A DNA stretch of 64,000 bases from Pseudoalteromonas sp049257235 (GTDB lineage: Bacteria; Pseudomonadota; Gammaproteobacteria; Enterobacterales; Alteromonadaceae): contig NZ_JBMMUF010000004.1 of NCBI RefSeq assembly GCF_049257235.1, forward strand, positions 124,001-188,000. Reading direction: 5' to 3'. Under the pieces are notes generated by a model. The model did no database searches, was not told the DNA's origin, and saw only the letters and a list, made by a program, of their open reading frames with translations. Shown here one piece after another: positions 29,488 to 36,901 of the stretch (the stretch's first letter is position 1; every line of letters starts with the position of its first letter). Position numbers and translations under genes: made by a program.

Positions 29488-29879
29488 CTATCTGTTTCAT
29501 ATATTCCTCATAACACAGGGCACCTTCTATTGCTGAGCGCAGTGTAAAAGAGCTCTTGGTATTGATACTCATACTATCAATGCCGTGTTTAAAGGCGTTT
29601 ACGGCGGGCTTTTGATTTTGTCTGCGTTATCACCTGACTTACATAGAATGACTATGCGACGCAGGCTCTGCCTTGCCAAAATACCCCAATGACTGCTGTA
29701 AAAAAACAGCAAAGGTCAACACGCCCTAGGTCTAACTGGGTCTCTATAAGTATGCTCGCGCCACGAAAACCACGCTTCTCATCGGTACCACGCTACCACA
29801 TAAATATAAGTATTAATTCTATTTGATTAGATACATATAACATAATGATCTATCTTTTTTCGTTAATAATGTTGTAAAT
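29488..29879. other. Gene-free stretch with a probable dispersed-repeat remnant
   Basis: No gene is supported here. The part from about 29575 to 29760 is G+C-richer than its surroundings. It contains a hairpin (TGCTGT at 29694-29699 with ACAGCA at 29706-29711) and reads like intergenic repeat DNA of Alteromonadales. This is from memory of such repeats, not from a search. The rest is AT-rich promoter DNA of the receptor gene. Confidence 0.4.
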
Positions 29880-29898
29880 AGTAATTATTATCATTAAG
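29880..29898. promoter_or_regulatory. Fur box upstream of the TonB-dependent receptor
   Basis: On the minus strand this reads CTTAATGATAATAATTACT, which matches the 19-bp Fur consensus (GATAATGATAATCATTATC) at 14 positions. It lies about 90 bases before the receptor start, where Fur with iron would block the promoter. Confidence 0.78.
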
Positions 29899-29986
29899 AT
29901 CCTCGCCAGTTAAAATACTAATGACATCGCCGTAGCTGATTCATCTAGCGAGTAGCTATAAGCGAAAAATATAAGAGGATTGAGTT

Positions 29987-32080
29987 GTGAAGTTTAAATT
30001 GACTTGTGTTGCTGCTGCCTTAGCTCTTAGCCAAAACGTTTTGGCTGAAAGTGGTGATTTTGAAAAGATTGTTGTTGAAGGCCGCTACTTATCGATTAAT
30101 GAGTCTAACTCAGTAAAAACACCAACTCCTATCATTGATGTACCTCAAAGCCTATCAATCATGACATCAGAAGAAATCACTGAGCGTGGTATTAACAGCA
30201 TTGGGCAAATTATTGATTACACACCGGGCGTAAACAACTCGCAAGGTGAAGGTCACCGTGACTCAATTGTATTTCGTGGCGTTCGCTCAACAGCTGATTT
30301 CTACATTGATGGTAATCGTGATGATGTGCAATATTTCCGCGCGCTATACAACATCGAACAAGTAGAGATTCTGCGCGGCCCTAATGCGTTACTATTTGGT
30401 CGTGGTGGTACAGGCGGTATCTTAAACCGTGTATCAAAGAAAGCGAAGCTAGACAATCAGTTCTCGGGTTATCAAGGTTCATTGGACACGTTTGGTGGTT
30501 TCAGTGGTCAGGTTGATACCAATATTGTAACCAGCGAAAACTCTGCGCTACGTATTAATGCCATGTTCGAACAGCTAGAGAATCATCGCGATTTTTACGA
30601 CGGTGAGCGTATGGGCATTAACCCAACCATGCACTTTGAACTTGATAATGACACTGCTTTAGACGTGAGCTATGAATACATCAACCATGAGCGATTTATC
30701 GACCGTGGTATCCCAACGGGTGAAGATGGCCGTCCGGTTGAGTCATTAAAAGATGTGGTGTTTGCAGACCCTAAAAATAACTTCCATGAAATCGAAGCTC
30801 ACACGTTCAGAGCCAACCTTTCGCATCAGTTTAATGACTCAGTGAAGGGTAACTTAAACGCGTTTTATGGTGATTACGATAAAGTTTACTCGAACTTCTA
30901 TGCAAACAACTATGACGAGTCAACAAATGTTGTGCAGCTAGATGGCTACGTTGATAACACGGTACGTGATAGCTTTATCTTATCAGGTAACATTATTGCA
31001 GAATTAAACTCAGGCAACATTGGTCACACTTTGATGTTTGGTAGTGAGTGGGTGAAAACTAACTCTGATCAAAACCGTTTCAACCCTGTATTTAGCACCA
31101 CTAATTCAGACAAAGAATATTTCAATGTTGAGCGCCCACTTAACTTTGACGGCCTAACAGGCATGAACGCCAGTGGTGAAGAGTTCACCGTTGCGTTCTC
31201 TGATTTAAATGACGACACTCGCGTTAAGCTAGATGTAGTTTCATTGTACATGCAGGATGAAATTGAAATTACTGAGCAGTTTGATGTTGTTCTTGGCGCA
31301 CGTTTTGACCGCTTTGACATCGAAGTATTCAACGCTGACCCAAGTGTTCTAGAAACTCGTACTCGCACAGACGAAGAAGTGTCGCCACGTGCAGGCCTTA
31401 TCTATAAGCCACAAGAAAACATTTCGTTGTACGCAAGCTACAGTGAATCATTCCTACCACGAAGCGGTGAGCAGTACGCGAATATCAACGGCAATAACAA
31501 CCAGTTGGATCCAGACTCATACACCAACCGTGAAATCGGTCTTAAATGGGATTTTGAGCGCGGCTTGAGCTTCACAGCGGCAATCTTTGAGAACACGCAA
31601 AGCTCACCACAAGTTGCAGACAACGATCCAGAAACATTGGATGTAATTGACTCTGAAATCTCTGGTTTTGAAATGCAATTGGCTGGCAACATCACAGATG
31701 ATTGGTCACTATCGCTTAACTACAGCACACTAGATGGCGAAATTGTTGACCGCAATGGCCCAACGGGCAGAACACCACGCGAGCTACCTGAGAATACTTT
31801 CTCAGTATGGAGTTCATACCAAGTGAATGACGTATTTGGCTTTGGTATTGGTGCGACGTATCAAGATGAGAGCTACATCAATAATAGTAACAACGCAGTA
31901 TTGCCAAGCTACACGCGTTTTGATGCCGCTGCTTACTACGATGTGTCTGATGATCTGCGCATTCAATTGAATGTTCAAAACTTCACAGATGAGTTGTACT
32001 TCCCTACAGCACACTCAACTCACCAAGCAACAGTAGGTGAGTCTGCAAACGCTAAACTGACGCTTGTAGGCACATTCTAA
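29987..32080 (+). CDS. TonB-dependent siderophore receptor (catecholate type)
   Basis: Outer-membrane receptor that imports a ferric siderophore using TonB energy. The 697-residue protein has a signal peptide (ending QNVLA-ES), a TonB-box-like EKIVVEG, the plug domain (about 40-160, with TPTPIIDVPQSLSIMTSEEI, a GVRS loop, and VEILRGPNALLFGRGGTGGILN) and a 22-strand barrel ending in the C-terminal motif around LTLVGTF. The plug and barrel resemble Fiu/PiuA/FhuE-type receptors; the exact ligand cannot be told. The start is GTG with AAGAGGA seven bases before it. The Fur box upstream indicates iron repression. Transcribed alone and closed by a strong terminator; no siderophore synthesis or ABC genes are nearby. 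Confidence 0.95.
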   Translation: MKFKLTCVAAALALSQNVLAESGDFEKIVVEGRYLSINESNSVKTPTPIIDVPQSLSIMTSEEITERGINSIGQIIDYTPGVNNSQGEGHRDSIVFRGVRSTADFYIDGNRDDVQYFRALYNIEQVEILRGPNALLFGRGGTGGILNRVSKKAKLDNQFSGYQGSLDTFGGFSGQVDTNIVTSENSALRINAMFEQLENHRDFYDGERMGINPTMHFELDNDTALDVSYEYINHERFIDRGIPTGEDGRPVESLKDVVFADPKNNFHEIEAHTFRANLSHQFNDSVKGNLNAFYGDYDKVYSNFYANNYDESTNVVQLDGYVDNTVRDSFILSGNIIAELNSGNIGHTLMFGSEWVKTNSDQNRFNPVFSTTNSDKEYFNVERPLNFDGLTGMNASGEEFTVAFSDLNDDTRVKLDVVSLYMQDEIEITEQFDVVLGARFDRFDIEVFNADPSVLETRTRTDEEVSPRAGLIYKPQENISLYASYSESFLPRSGEQYANINGNNNQLDPDSYTNREIGLKWDFERGLSFTAAIFENTQSSPQVADNDPETLDVIDSEISGFEMQLAGNITDDWSLSLNYSTLDGEIVDRNGPTGRTPRELPENTFSVWSSYQVNDVFGFGIGATYQDESYINNSNNAVLPSYTRFDAAAYYDVSDDLRIQLNVQNFTDELYFPTAHSTHQATVGESANAKLTLVGTF

Positions 32081-32089
32081 GCACCATAA

Positions 32090-32124
32090 AAGGTTAGCCA
32101 CTCCCCGTGGCTAACCTTGCTTTT
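32090..32124 (+). terminator. Intrinsic terminator after the siderophore receptor
   Basis: Perfect 12-bp stem AAGGTTAGCCAC / GTGGCTAACCTT with a five-base C-rich loop and TTTT two bases after the stem. Confidence 0.9.
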
Positions 32125-32361
32125 ATCGCCCTTGCGCAGAGTTCACCTATCCAATAAGTACTCCCTTTCAAGTACTCCCTTTCAAAGCACTTGCATTTCA
32201 CGCTCGCCTAACTTTTTATTTCACTCGACACTAATTTCCTAGGCACCTCCTAGTGAGATTGAGCGTTGCGATAGATGGTTGAGCAAGGCCGGTCCTTCAG
32301 ATGTAATGTCTGTAAAGGCAACCTATTTTATGCTCTTGGAGTTGAGATTATGATGGGCAAT
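32125..32361. other. Gene-free stretch with a tandem 14-bp repeat
   Basis: No gene supported. The sequence AAGTACTCCCTTTC occurs twice in direct tandem at 32156-32169 and 32170-32183. I see nothing else of note. Confidence 0.6.
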
Positions 32362-32387
32362 AAAAAAGCGCCTAAGTTGGCGCTTCT
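32362..32387 (-). terminator. Terminator on the minus strand after the 55-codon ORF
   Basis: Hairpin AAGCGCC-TAAGTT-GGCGCTT preceded on the plus strand by AAAAA, which is a T run on the minus strand. It sits directly after the stop of the small minus-strand ORF, supporting that ORF as the end of the transcript. Confidence 0.8.
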
Positions 32388-32555
32388 TTACTTATTTGGG
32401 CGGCTGCTTTGATGGGTAATTTGATTTTGGGAAGCAATTGCTTTGTCTATTACGTGAGAATAAACTCTCTTTTTCTCACTCGAGTTAGCGTTAAGAACAA
32501 ATTCAGACAGCTTTGAGCTATGCGAACTCTTTGATTTTAATAAGGTAGCTAACAT
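32388..32555 (-). CDS. Small 55-residue protein downstream of the zeta-like kinase; possible antitoxin or partner
   Basis: An ORF of 55 codons starting MLATLLKSKS and containing SKLSEFVLNANSSEKKRVY, a basic, helix-prone, serine-rich protein without a signal peptide or membrane segment. GAGAGGA lies six bases before its ATG, one of the best ribosome sites in the region, and a terminator follows the stop directly. It begins 41 bases after the kinase stop on the same strand, so they are likely cotranscribed. I do not recognise the family with certainty. Its size, position and charge fit a toxin partner or antitoxin, but the usual epsilon antitoxin of zeta systems is a different three-helix protein, so the role is a guess. 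Confidence 0.62.
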   Translation of the reverse strand: MLATLLKSKSSHSSKLSEFVLNANSSEKKRVYSHVIDKAIASQNQITHQSSRPNK

Positions 32556-32595
32556 TTATAGTCCTCTCAGGGCTTAAAAATTCTAAGCTGAATGA

Positions 32596-33321
32596 TTATC
32601 TTATCAACACTTCAAGCTCTTCGCGAGTAAATTTTTCACCAACATGGTGTTCTACCGCTTGGATGTTATCGTGATAAAAGCGCGTTTTGCCCACATTGTT
32701 TTTTACTAGCAAGTCTACTTTTATCTTATTACCGAATCTTGCTTTTAGTTCCCGAATCACTTCTTGTGAGCCAAAAAACTGATCGATAAACGTTGCTGGT
32801 AATATCCTACGGCCTTCTATTTGCTCCCTTGCTTGAACAAATTCCCACGCAAGCGCAGGGTGCTGATATACAAATAAAATCAAGACAGCTCTTTTATTAC
32901 GCAAGGAGCGCTCAATGTTTTTTTCTGCAACCTTATAGCTTGAAAGCGTACCATCTAATAGAAAAGATTGTTTATTATTGAAAGCACGGTCGAGTGCTCT
33001 CTCTATAAGCAGTGATACTGCTCTATGGAAAAGGTATGAGTTGCCACCTGTATAATCATCAAAGCGCTCTCTTAGGTCATCCGGATCTAAGCGGATAACA
33101 CAGTCATCACCGAGCTCCTCAAGGAATGCTTTAGAGGCTTCCGTTTTACCCGCACCAGGGGAGCCGCTCATAAAGACAGAAACGGGCTTATCATCTGGGA
33201 GAAAAAAAGACTTATCCGTAAGCTCTTTTGCTATTTTCGTCTTGTTGGCTTTAGCGAAAGCGATAGCATCGGTGATGATCTGTTCTTCAGTTTTATCCAT
33301 GAAATCCATTTTTCCCACCAT
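32596..33321 (-). CDS. Zeta-toxin-family P-loop kinase
   Basis: Zeta toxins phosphorylate UDP-N-acetylglucosamine and so block cell-wall synthesis; related chromosomal kinases may have other substrates. The 241-residue protein has the Walker A loop GSPGAGKT (residues 53-60), the following RLDPDDLRERF with the Asp that acts in phosphate transfer, LLDGTLSSYKVAEKNIERSL, and an Arg-rich lid region QAREQIEGRRILPATFIDQFF. It is cytoplasmic. The start is uncertain: the ATG at 33309 (residue 5) has GGTGGGA just upstream and may be the true one, while the first ATG has only a weak GAAG. No epsilon-like antitoxin gene precedes it; a 55-codon ORF follows. It lies next to a tRNA gene, a common site for acquired genes. 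Confidence 0.85.
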   Translation of the reverse strand: MVGKMDFMDKTEEQIITDAIAFAKANKTKIAKELTDKSFFLPDDKPVSVFMSGSPGAGKTEASKAFLEELGDDCVIRLDPDDLRERFDDYTGGNSYLFHRAVSLLIERALDRAFNNKQSFLLDGTLSSYKVAEKNIERSLRNKRAVLILFVYQHPALAWEFVQAREQIEGRRILPATFIDQFFGSQEVIRELKARFGNKIKVDLLVKNNVGKTRFYHDNIQAVEHHVGEKFTREELEVLIR

Positions 33322-33555
33322 TTGACTTCATTATGTCATTAATGTGGCTTTCAGCAAGTAAGCTCATCTCTGTTATCGACTTATGCCTTATCGAAGCGCA
33401 TCAGAGCCTCTTTTATACGAAATCAGTCACTCGTATTTCCAAGGGCCCAAGGCATCATGAGCGGTGGTGTCCACTTCACCTATACTGCAAAGTAGCACAG
33501 AGGTAGCACCGAAGGGATTCGGTTAGTCGTTAATAACATGGAAGAGTAGGAAAAA

Positions 33556-33632
33556 TGGTGGCCCCACCTGGACTCGAACCAGGGACCTAACGATTATGAG
33601 TCGTGTGCTCTAACCAACTGAGCTATAGGGCC
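33556..33632 (-). tRNA. tRNA with anticodon CAU, most like tRNA-Ile2 (lysidine type)
   Basis: A complete 77-base cloverleaf on the minus strand including the encoded CCA. Acceptor GGCCCTA pairs with TGGGGCC (one G-T wobble), D-arm GCTC/GAGC, anticodon loop CTCATAA, T-arm CTGG-TTCGAGT-CCAG. The GGCCC acceptor and ACTCATAATCG anticodon arm are like E. coli ileX, whose C34 is changed to lysidine to read AUA; elongator Met is the alternative. The first anticodon-stem pair is a C-T mismatch. Confidence 0.9.
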
Positions 33633-34132
33633 ATTTTTTGTCATTGGTGCAGTCGGAGTATACACGTCCATGATGATCTGCACTCAGCTCGGTCATCCAC
33701 GACCTCGCGTTCTTCACTTTCGAAGTGATGTTAAATCAGTTCTCAAAGCCTATAGCTTACGTTCATCACCTAAGCTATAGGGCCATTTTGTATCTTAGAC
33801 GCTCACTATGATTTTCTAGGATAGGAGATATCCTTAAGCAAGCGCCGAGCAGTATAAAAAGTTTTAGAGGCCTTGTCACTAGCAAGCGGGTGATTATTTA
33901 TGTTTGAATAAATCAATCGCTTACTAATTAAACGATGGTCTGTTTTTGTAGCAATCAGCCTAAATAGCCAATCATTTTAGCGGGCTAAATATTGTGCCCA
34001 TCTCGCTAAAGCTTTTCCATTTAAAACAAGGGCGTAAGAAAACACTTCCTTGTTAGCACGTTATTTATACAACGCTATATCGGTTCACATTGTGATGCTG
34101 ATTGGTATTGCCGCGCTAACGCGTTCATTAAA
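33633..34132. other. Gene-free stretch between tRNA and accC with a tRNA-derived hairpin
   Basis: No gene is supported in about 500 bases. A TATACT at about 24 bases upstream of the tRNA is a possible minus 10 box for it. At 33749-33781 a hairpin repeats the tRNA 5' end in both orientations. The remainder shows no feature I can name. Confidence 0.55.
33749..33789. repeat. Inverted repeat built from the 5' end of the neighbouring tRNA
   Basis: CCTATAGCTTA (33749-33759) and TAAGCTATAGG (33771-33781) form an 11-bp stem. The right arm extended to 33789 (AGCTATAGGGCCATTTT) is identical to the tRNA 5' end plus leader at 33621-33637. It looks like the relic of a duplicated tRNA end. Confidence 0.75.
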
Positions 34133-34160
34133 ACAAAAAAAGCCGACTCAGGGTCGGCTT
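34133..34160 (-). terminator. Terminator of the aroQ-accB-accC operon
   Basis: Hairpin AGCCGAC-TCAGG-GTCGGCT with six A before it on the plus strand, giving a T run on the minus strand, 22 bases after the accC stop. Confidence 0.88.
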
Positions 34161-34181
34161 TTGCTTTGCTTAACATGTTAT

Positions 34182-35522
34182 TTATAGGCCAAGCTTCTTC
34201 TCAAGATAGTGGATGTTTGTGCCACCATTTTTGAAGTTCTCGTCCGCTAAAATAATCTTGTGTAGTTCAGTGTTGGTCTTAATGCCATCAATCACTAGCT
34301 CGTTTAACGCGTTGCGTGAACGTGCAATCGCTACATCACGGTTTTCACCGTAACAGATCAGCTTACCAATCATTGAGTCATAATGCGGTGGTACTGTGTA
34401 ATCCGCATAAATGTGGCTGTCCCAACGAATACCTAAACCGCCCGCAGGGTGGAAGCGAGTGATTTTACCCGGAGAAGGGATAAAGGTTTTCGGGTCTTCC
34501 GCGTTAATACGACACTCAATAGCGTGGCCTCGGATCACTACGTCTTCCTGAGTGATTGATAAAGGCTGACCTGCAGCAATTTTCAGCTGCTCTTTAATTA
34601 GATCAACGCCTGTAACCATTTCCGTCACTGGGTGCTCTACCTGAATACGCGTATTCATCTCGATAAAGTAGAACTCACCGTTCTCATATAGGAATTCGAA
34701 CGTACCCGCACCACGATAACCGATTTCGATACATGCACGTGTACAACGATCACCGATGTACTTACGCATCTCAGCAGTGATACCCGGCGCAGGCGCTTCT
34801 TCAACAACCTTTTGGTGGCGACGTTGCATTGAACAGTCACGCTCACCTAGGTGGATAGCATTGCCTTGGCCGTCAGCCAGTACTTGAACTTCAATGTGAC
34901 GTGGGTTTTCTAGGAATTTTTCCATGTAAACCATGCCATTACCGAAGAACTGTTTAGCTTCTTGCTGTGTAAGTGCGATTGAGTTAGTTAACTCTTTTTC
35001 ACTGCGAACAACACGCATACCACGACCACCGCCGCCGCCAGCAGCTTTGATGATCACAGGGTAACCGATGCGCTTAGCGATCTGCATATTGCGCTCGTTG
35101 TCTTCTGTTAGTGGGCCGTCTGAACCTGGTACACACGGAACACCCGCTTTACGCATTGCTTCGATAGCTGATACTTTGTCACCCATCAGACGAATCGTGT
35201 CGCCCTTTGGACCGATAAAGATAAAGCCACTTTGCTCAACTTGGTCAGCAAAGTCAGCGTTTTCAGAAAGGAAGCCGTAACCCGGGTGAATCGCTACTGC
35301 GTCAGTTACTTCAGCTGCCGCGATGATACGCGGAATGTCTAAGTAGCTTTCAGAAGCTGCGGGTTTACCAATACAAATAGTCTCATCTGCAAGGAGCACG
35401 TGTTTTAAGTCACGGTCGGCGGTAGAGTGTACCGCCACGGTTTTAATGCCGAGCTCTTTACAGGCGCGCAACACGCGAAGTGCAATTTCACCTCGGTTTG
35501 CGATAACAACTTTATCTAACAT
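34182..35522 (-). CDS. accC: Biotin carboxylase subunit of acetyl-CoA carboxylase
   Basis: Carboxylates biotin on AccB using ATP and bicarbonate, the first half of the malonyl-CoA-forming reaction that starts fatty acid synthesis. The 446-residue protein has the usual AccC length and order: N-terminal domain (KVVIANRGEIALRVLRACKELG), the ATP-grasp domain with the Gly-rich loop KAAGGGGGRGMRVV (around 160), HIEVQVLADGQGNAIHLGERDCSMQRRHQKV split by the lid, and the catalytic FIEMNTRIQVEHPVTEMVTG. The C-terminal domain includes ECRINAEDP. It follows accB after 27 bases and is the last gene of the operon, as in most gammaproteobacteria. Confidence 0.98.
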   Translation of the reverse strand: MLDKVVIANRGEIALRVLRACKELGIKTVAVHSTADRDLKHVLLADETICIGKPAASESYLDIPRIIAAAEVTDAVAIHPGYGFLSENADFADQVEQSGFIFIGPKGDTIRLMGDKVSAIEAMRKAGVPCVPGSDGPLTEDNERNMQIAKRIGYPVIIKAAGGGGGRGMRVVRSEKELTNSIALTQQEAKQFFGNGMVYMEKFLENPRHIEVQVLADGQGNAIHLGERDCSMQRRHQKVVEEAPAPGITAEMRKYIGDRCTRACIEIGYRGAGTFEFLYENGEFYFIEMNTRIQVEHPVTEMVTGVDLIKEQLKIAAGQPLSITQEDVVIRGHAIECRINAEDPKTFIPSPGKITRFHPAGGLGIRWDSHIYADYTVPPHYDSMIGKLICYGENRDVAIARSRNALNELVIDGIKTNTELHKIILADENFKNGGTNIHYLEKKLGL

Positions 35523-35549
35523 AGTTGATGCCTTGTTTAGGTTGCGCGA

Positions 35550-36002
35550 TTATTCGATGATGAAAAGTGGTTGATCGAACTCTACTGGCTCGCCATTTTC
35601 AACCAAGATAGCCTTAACGGTACCAGCTTTGTCAGCTTCGATTTGGTTCATCATTTTCATAGCTTCAACGATACAAAGCGTGTCACCTACATTTACTTTA
35701 GCGCCTACTTCTACGTATGCAGGAGCTTCAGGTGAAGATGCTGAGTAGAAAGTACCAACCATTGGTGACTTAACTTGGTGACCAGTAGGTTGAGCAGGCT
35801 CTGCTGTTGGTGCTTCTGCTGCAGGAGCTGCAACTGGTGCAGGAGCTGCTGGAGCAGGAACGCTGTACTGTTGTGGCATAGCAACTGGTGCTGGACTATG
35901 ACGATTAATACGTACTGACTCTTCACCTTCAGTGATTTCTAGTTCAGCAATACCTGTTTCTTCAACAAGTTCGATTAGTTTTTTAATTTTGCGAATGTCC
36001 AT
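35550..36002 (-). CDS. accB: Biotin carboxyl carrier protein of acetyl-CoA carboxylase
   Basis: Carries the biotin that shuttles CO2 from AccC to the carboxyltransferase. The 150-residue protein has an N-terminal segment MDIRKIKKLIELVEETGIAELEITEGEESVRI, an Ala/Pro/Val-rich flexible linker (about 35-75, with a run of alternating Ala and Pro), and the biotinyl domain with the EAMKM motif, the biotinylated residue being Lys116. It lies 25 bases after aroQ and 27 bases before accC. All features are standard; regulation by AccB itself is known in E. coli but nothing in the sequence here shows it. Confidence 0.98.
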   Translation of the reverse strand: MDIRKIKKLIELVEETGIAELEITEGEESVRINRHSPAPVAMPQQYSVPAPAAPAPVAAPAAEAPTAEPAQPTGHQVKSPMVGTFYSASSPEAPAYVEVGAKVNVGDTLCIVEAMKMMNQIEADKAGTVKAILVENGEPVEFDQPLFIIE

Positions 36003-36027
36003 GAAAAACCCGCCTGTTAGTTAGTTT

Positions 36028-36480
36028 TTAATTCGAATCTTGCAACCGGCTCACCGCTGCTTGTAGCGCGAATTGATAGCCCATTGCTCCAAAACCACAG
36101 ATCACACCTTGCGCCACATCAGAAAAATAAGAGTGATGGCGAAAGGCTTCCCGTTGATGAATGTTGCTCAGGTGCACTTCAAAGAAAGGAATGGCAACGC
36201 TTAATAATGCGTCGCGAAGCGCCACGCTGGTGTGCGTAAATGCCGCAGGGTTGATGATAATGCTATCAACACTTTGCCATGCGTCATGAATACGCTCAAT
36301 TAAGGCTGCTTCACTGTTACTTTGAAAATGCTCAAGTTCAACATTGAGCGCCGCTGCTGCATGATTTAGCTCATCGGTAATTTCTGCCAATGTCTTCGAG
36401 CCGTATTTCTCAGGCTCACGACGACCTAACATGTTTAGGTTTGGGCCGTTGATAACTAAAATCTTAAACTTTGCAGCCAT
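36028..36480 (-). CDS. aroQ: Type II 3-dehydroquinate dehydratase
   Basis: Third step of the shikimate pathway, converting 3-dehydroquinate to 3-dehydroshikimate by the dodecameric type II enzyme. The 150-residue protein shows ILVINGPNLNMLGRREPEKYG with the catalytic Tyr26 and Arg20, INPAAFTHTSVALRDAL with the active-site Asn and the substrate-binding Thr/Ser, and FFEVHLSNIHQREAFRHHS with the catalytic His. It is the first gene of aroQ-accB-accC, a linkage kept across gammaproteobacteria. The 420-base region upstream would hold the operon promoter; no clear operator is visible. Confidence 0.98.
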   Translation of the reverse strand: MAAKFKILVINGPNLNMLGRREPEKYGSKTLAEITDELNHAAAALNVELEHFQSNSEAALIERIHDAWQSVDSIIINPAAFTHTSVALRDALLSVAIPFFEVHLSNIHQREAFRHHSYFSDVAQGVICGFGAMGYQFALQAAVSRLQDSN

Positions 36481-36855
36481 ATTGCGACTAAAATCCTTTA
36501 TCTTGTGAGTTATAAGTGTTTATACGAATGTCTGTAATAAACTTAAGGGTAAAAGCTGCGAATAGCAAACTTTTCTCACTTTAGCGCACTATTATAGTGA
36601 GTTCGCGGTAAATAGCAGCAAAATACTGGTCTAATCACCCAGAGCTCCATGCGAGTGCGGGAACAAAATAATACTTTATTGCCAAATTTAAATTGAATTT
36701 AGCCACGTGGCGAAACGCATTACCTTCATTTTTGCCAAATTTAGCGTTTTCTCAGAAGAAACCGCAAATAATGGCTAAATCGGTAGGCTAACGTAACATG
36801 TTTATGTTCGAGAACTCATTGGGCCAATGTACGGGCAGGTGTGGAGGCAGGGATT
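36481..36855. other. Gene-free leader/promoter region of the aroQ operon
   Basis: No gene supported. The region is AT-rich and holds the minus-strand promoter for aroQ-accB-accC somewhere in it. A palindromic CACTATTATAGTG lies near 36587-36599. I cannot assign an operator or riboswitch. Confidence 0.5.
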
Positions 36856-36890
36856 TTGAAAAGGCGAAGCGCGTGTTGCACCTCGCCTTT
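36856..36890 (-). terminator. Probable terminator of dsbD
   Basis: Stem AAAGGCGA / TCGCCTTT with a 15-base inner part that can pair further; TTTT follows on the minus strand. It begins 12 bases past the dsbD stop. Confidence 0.65.
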
Positions 36891-36901
36891 GGCAATGCAG
36901 T

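Noticed and set aside
32596..33321. Epsilon-zeta plasmid-type module
   Set aside because: No epsilon-like ORF lies upstream on the minus strand between the kinase and the tRNA.
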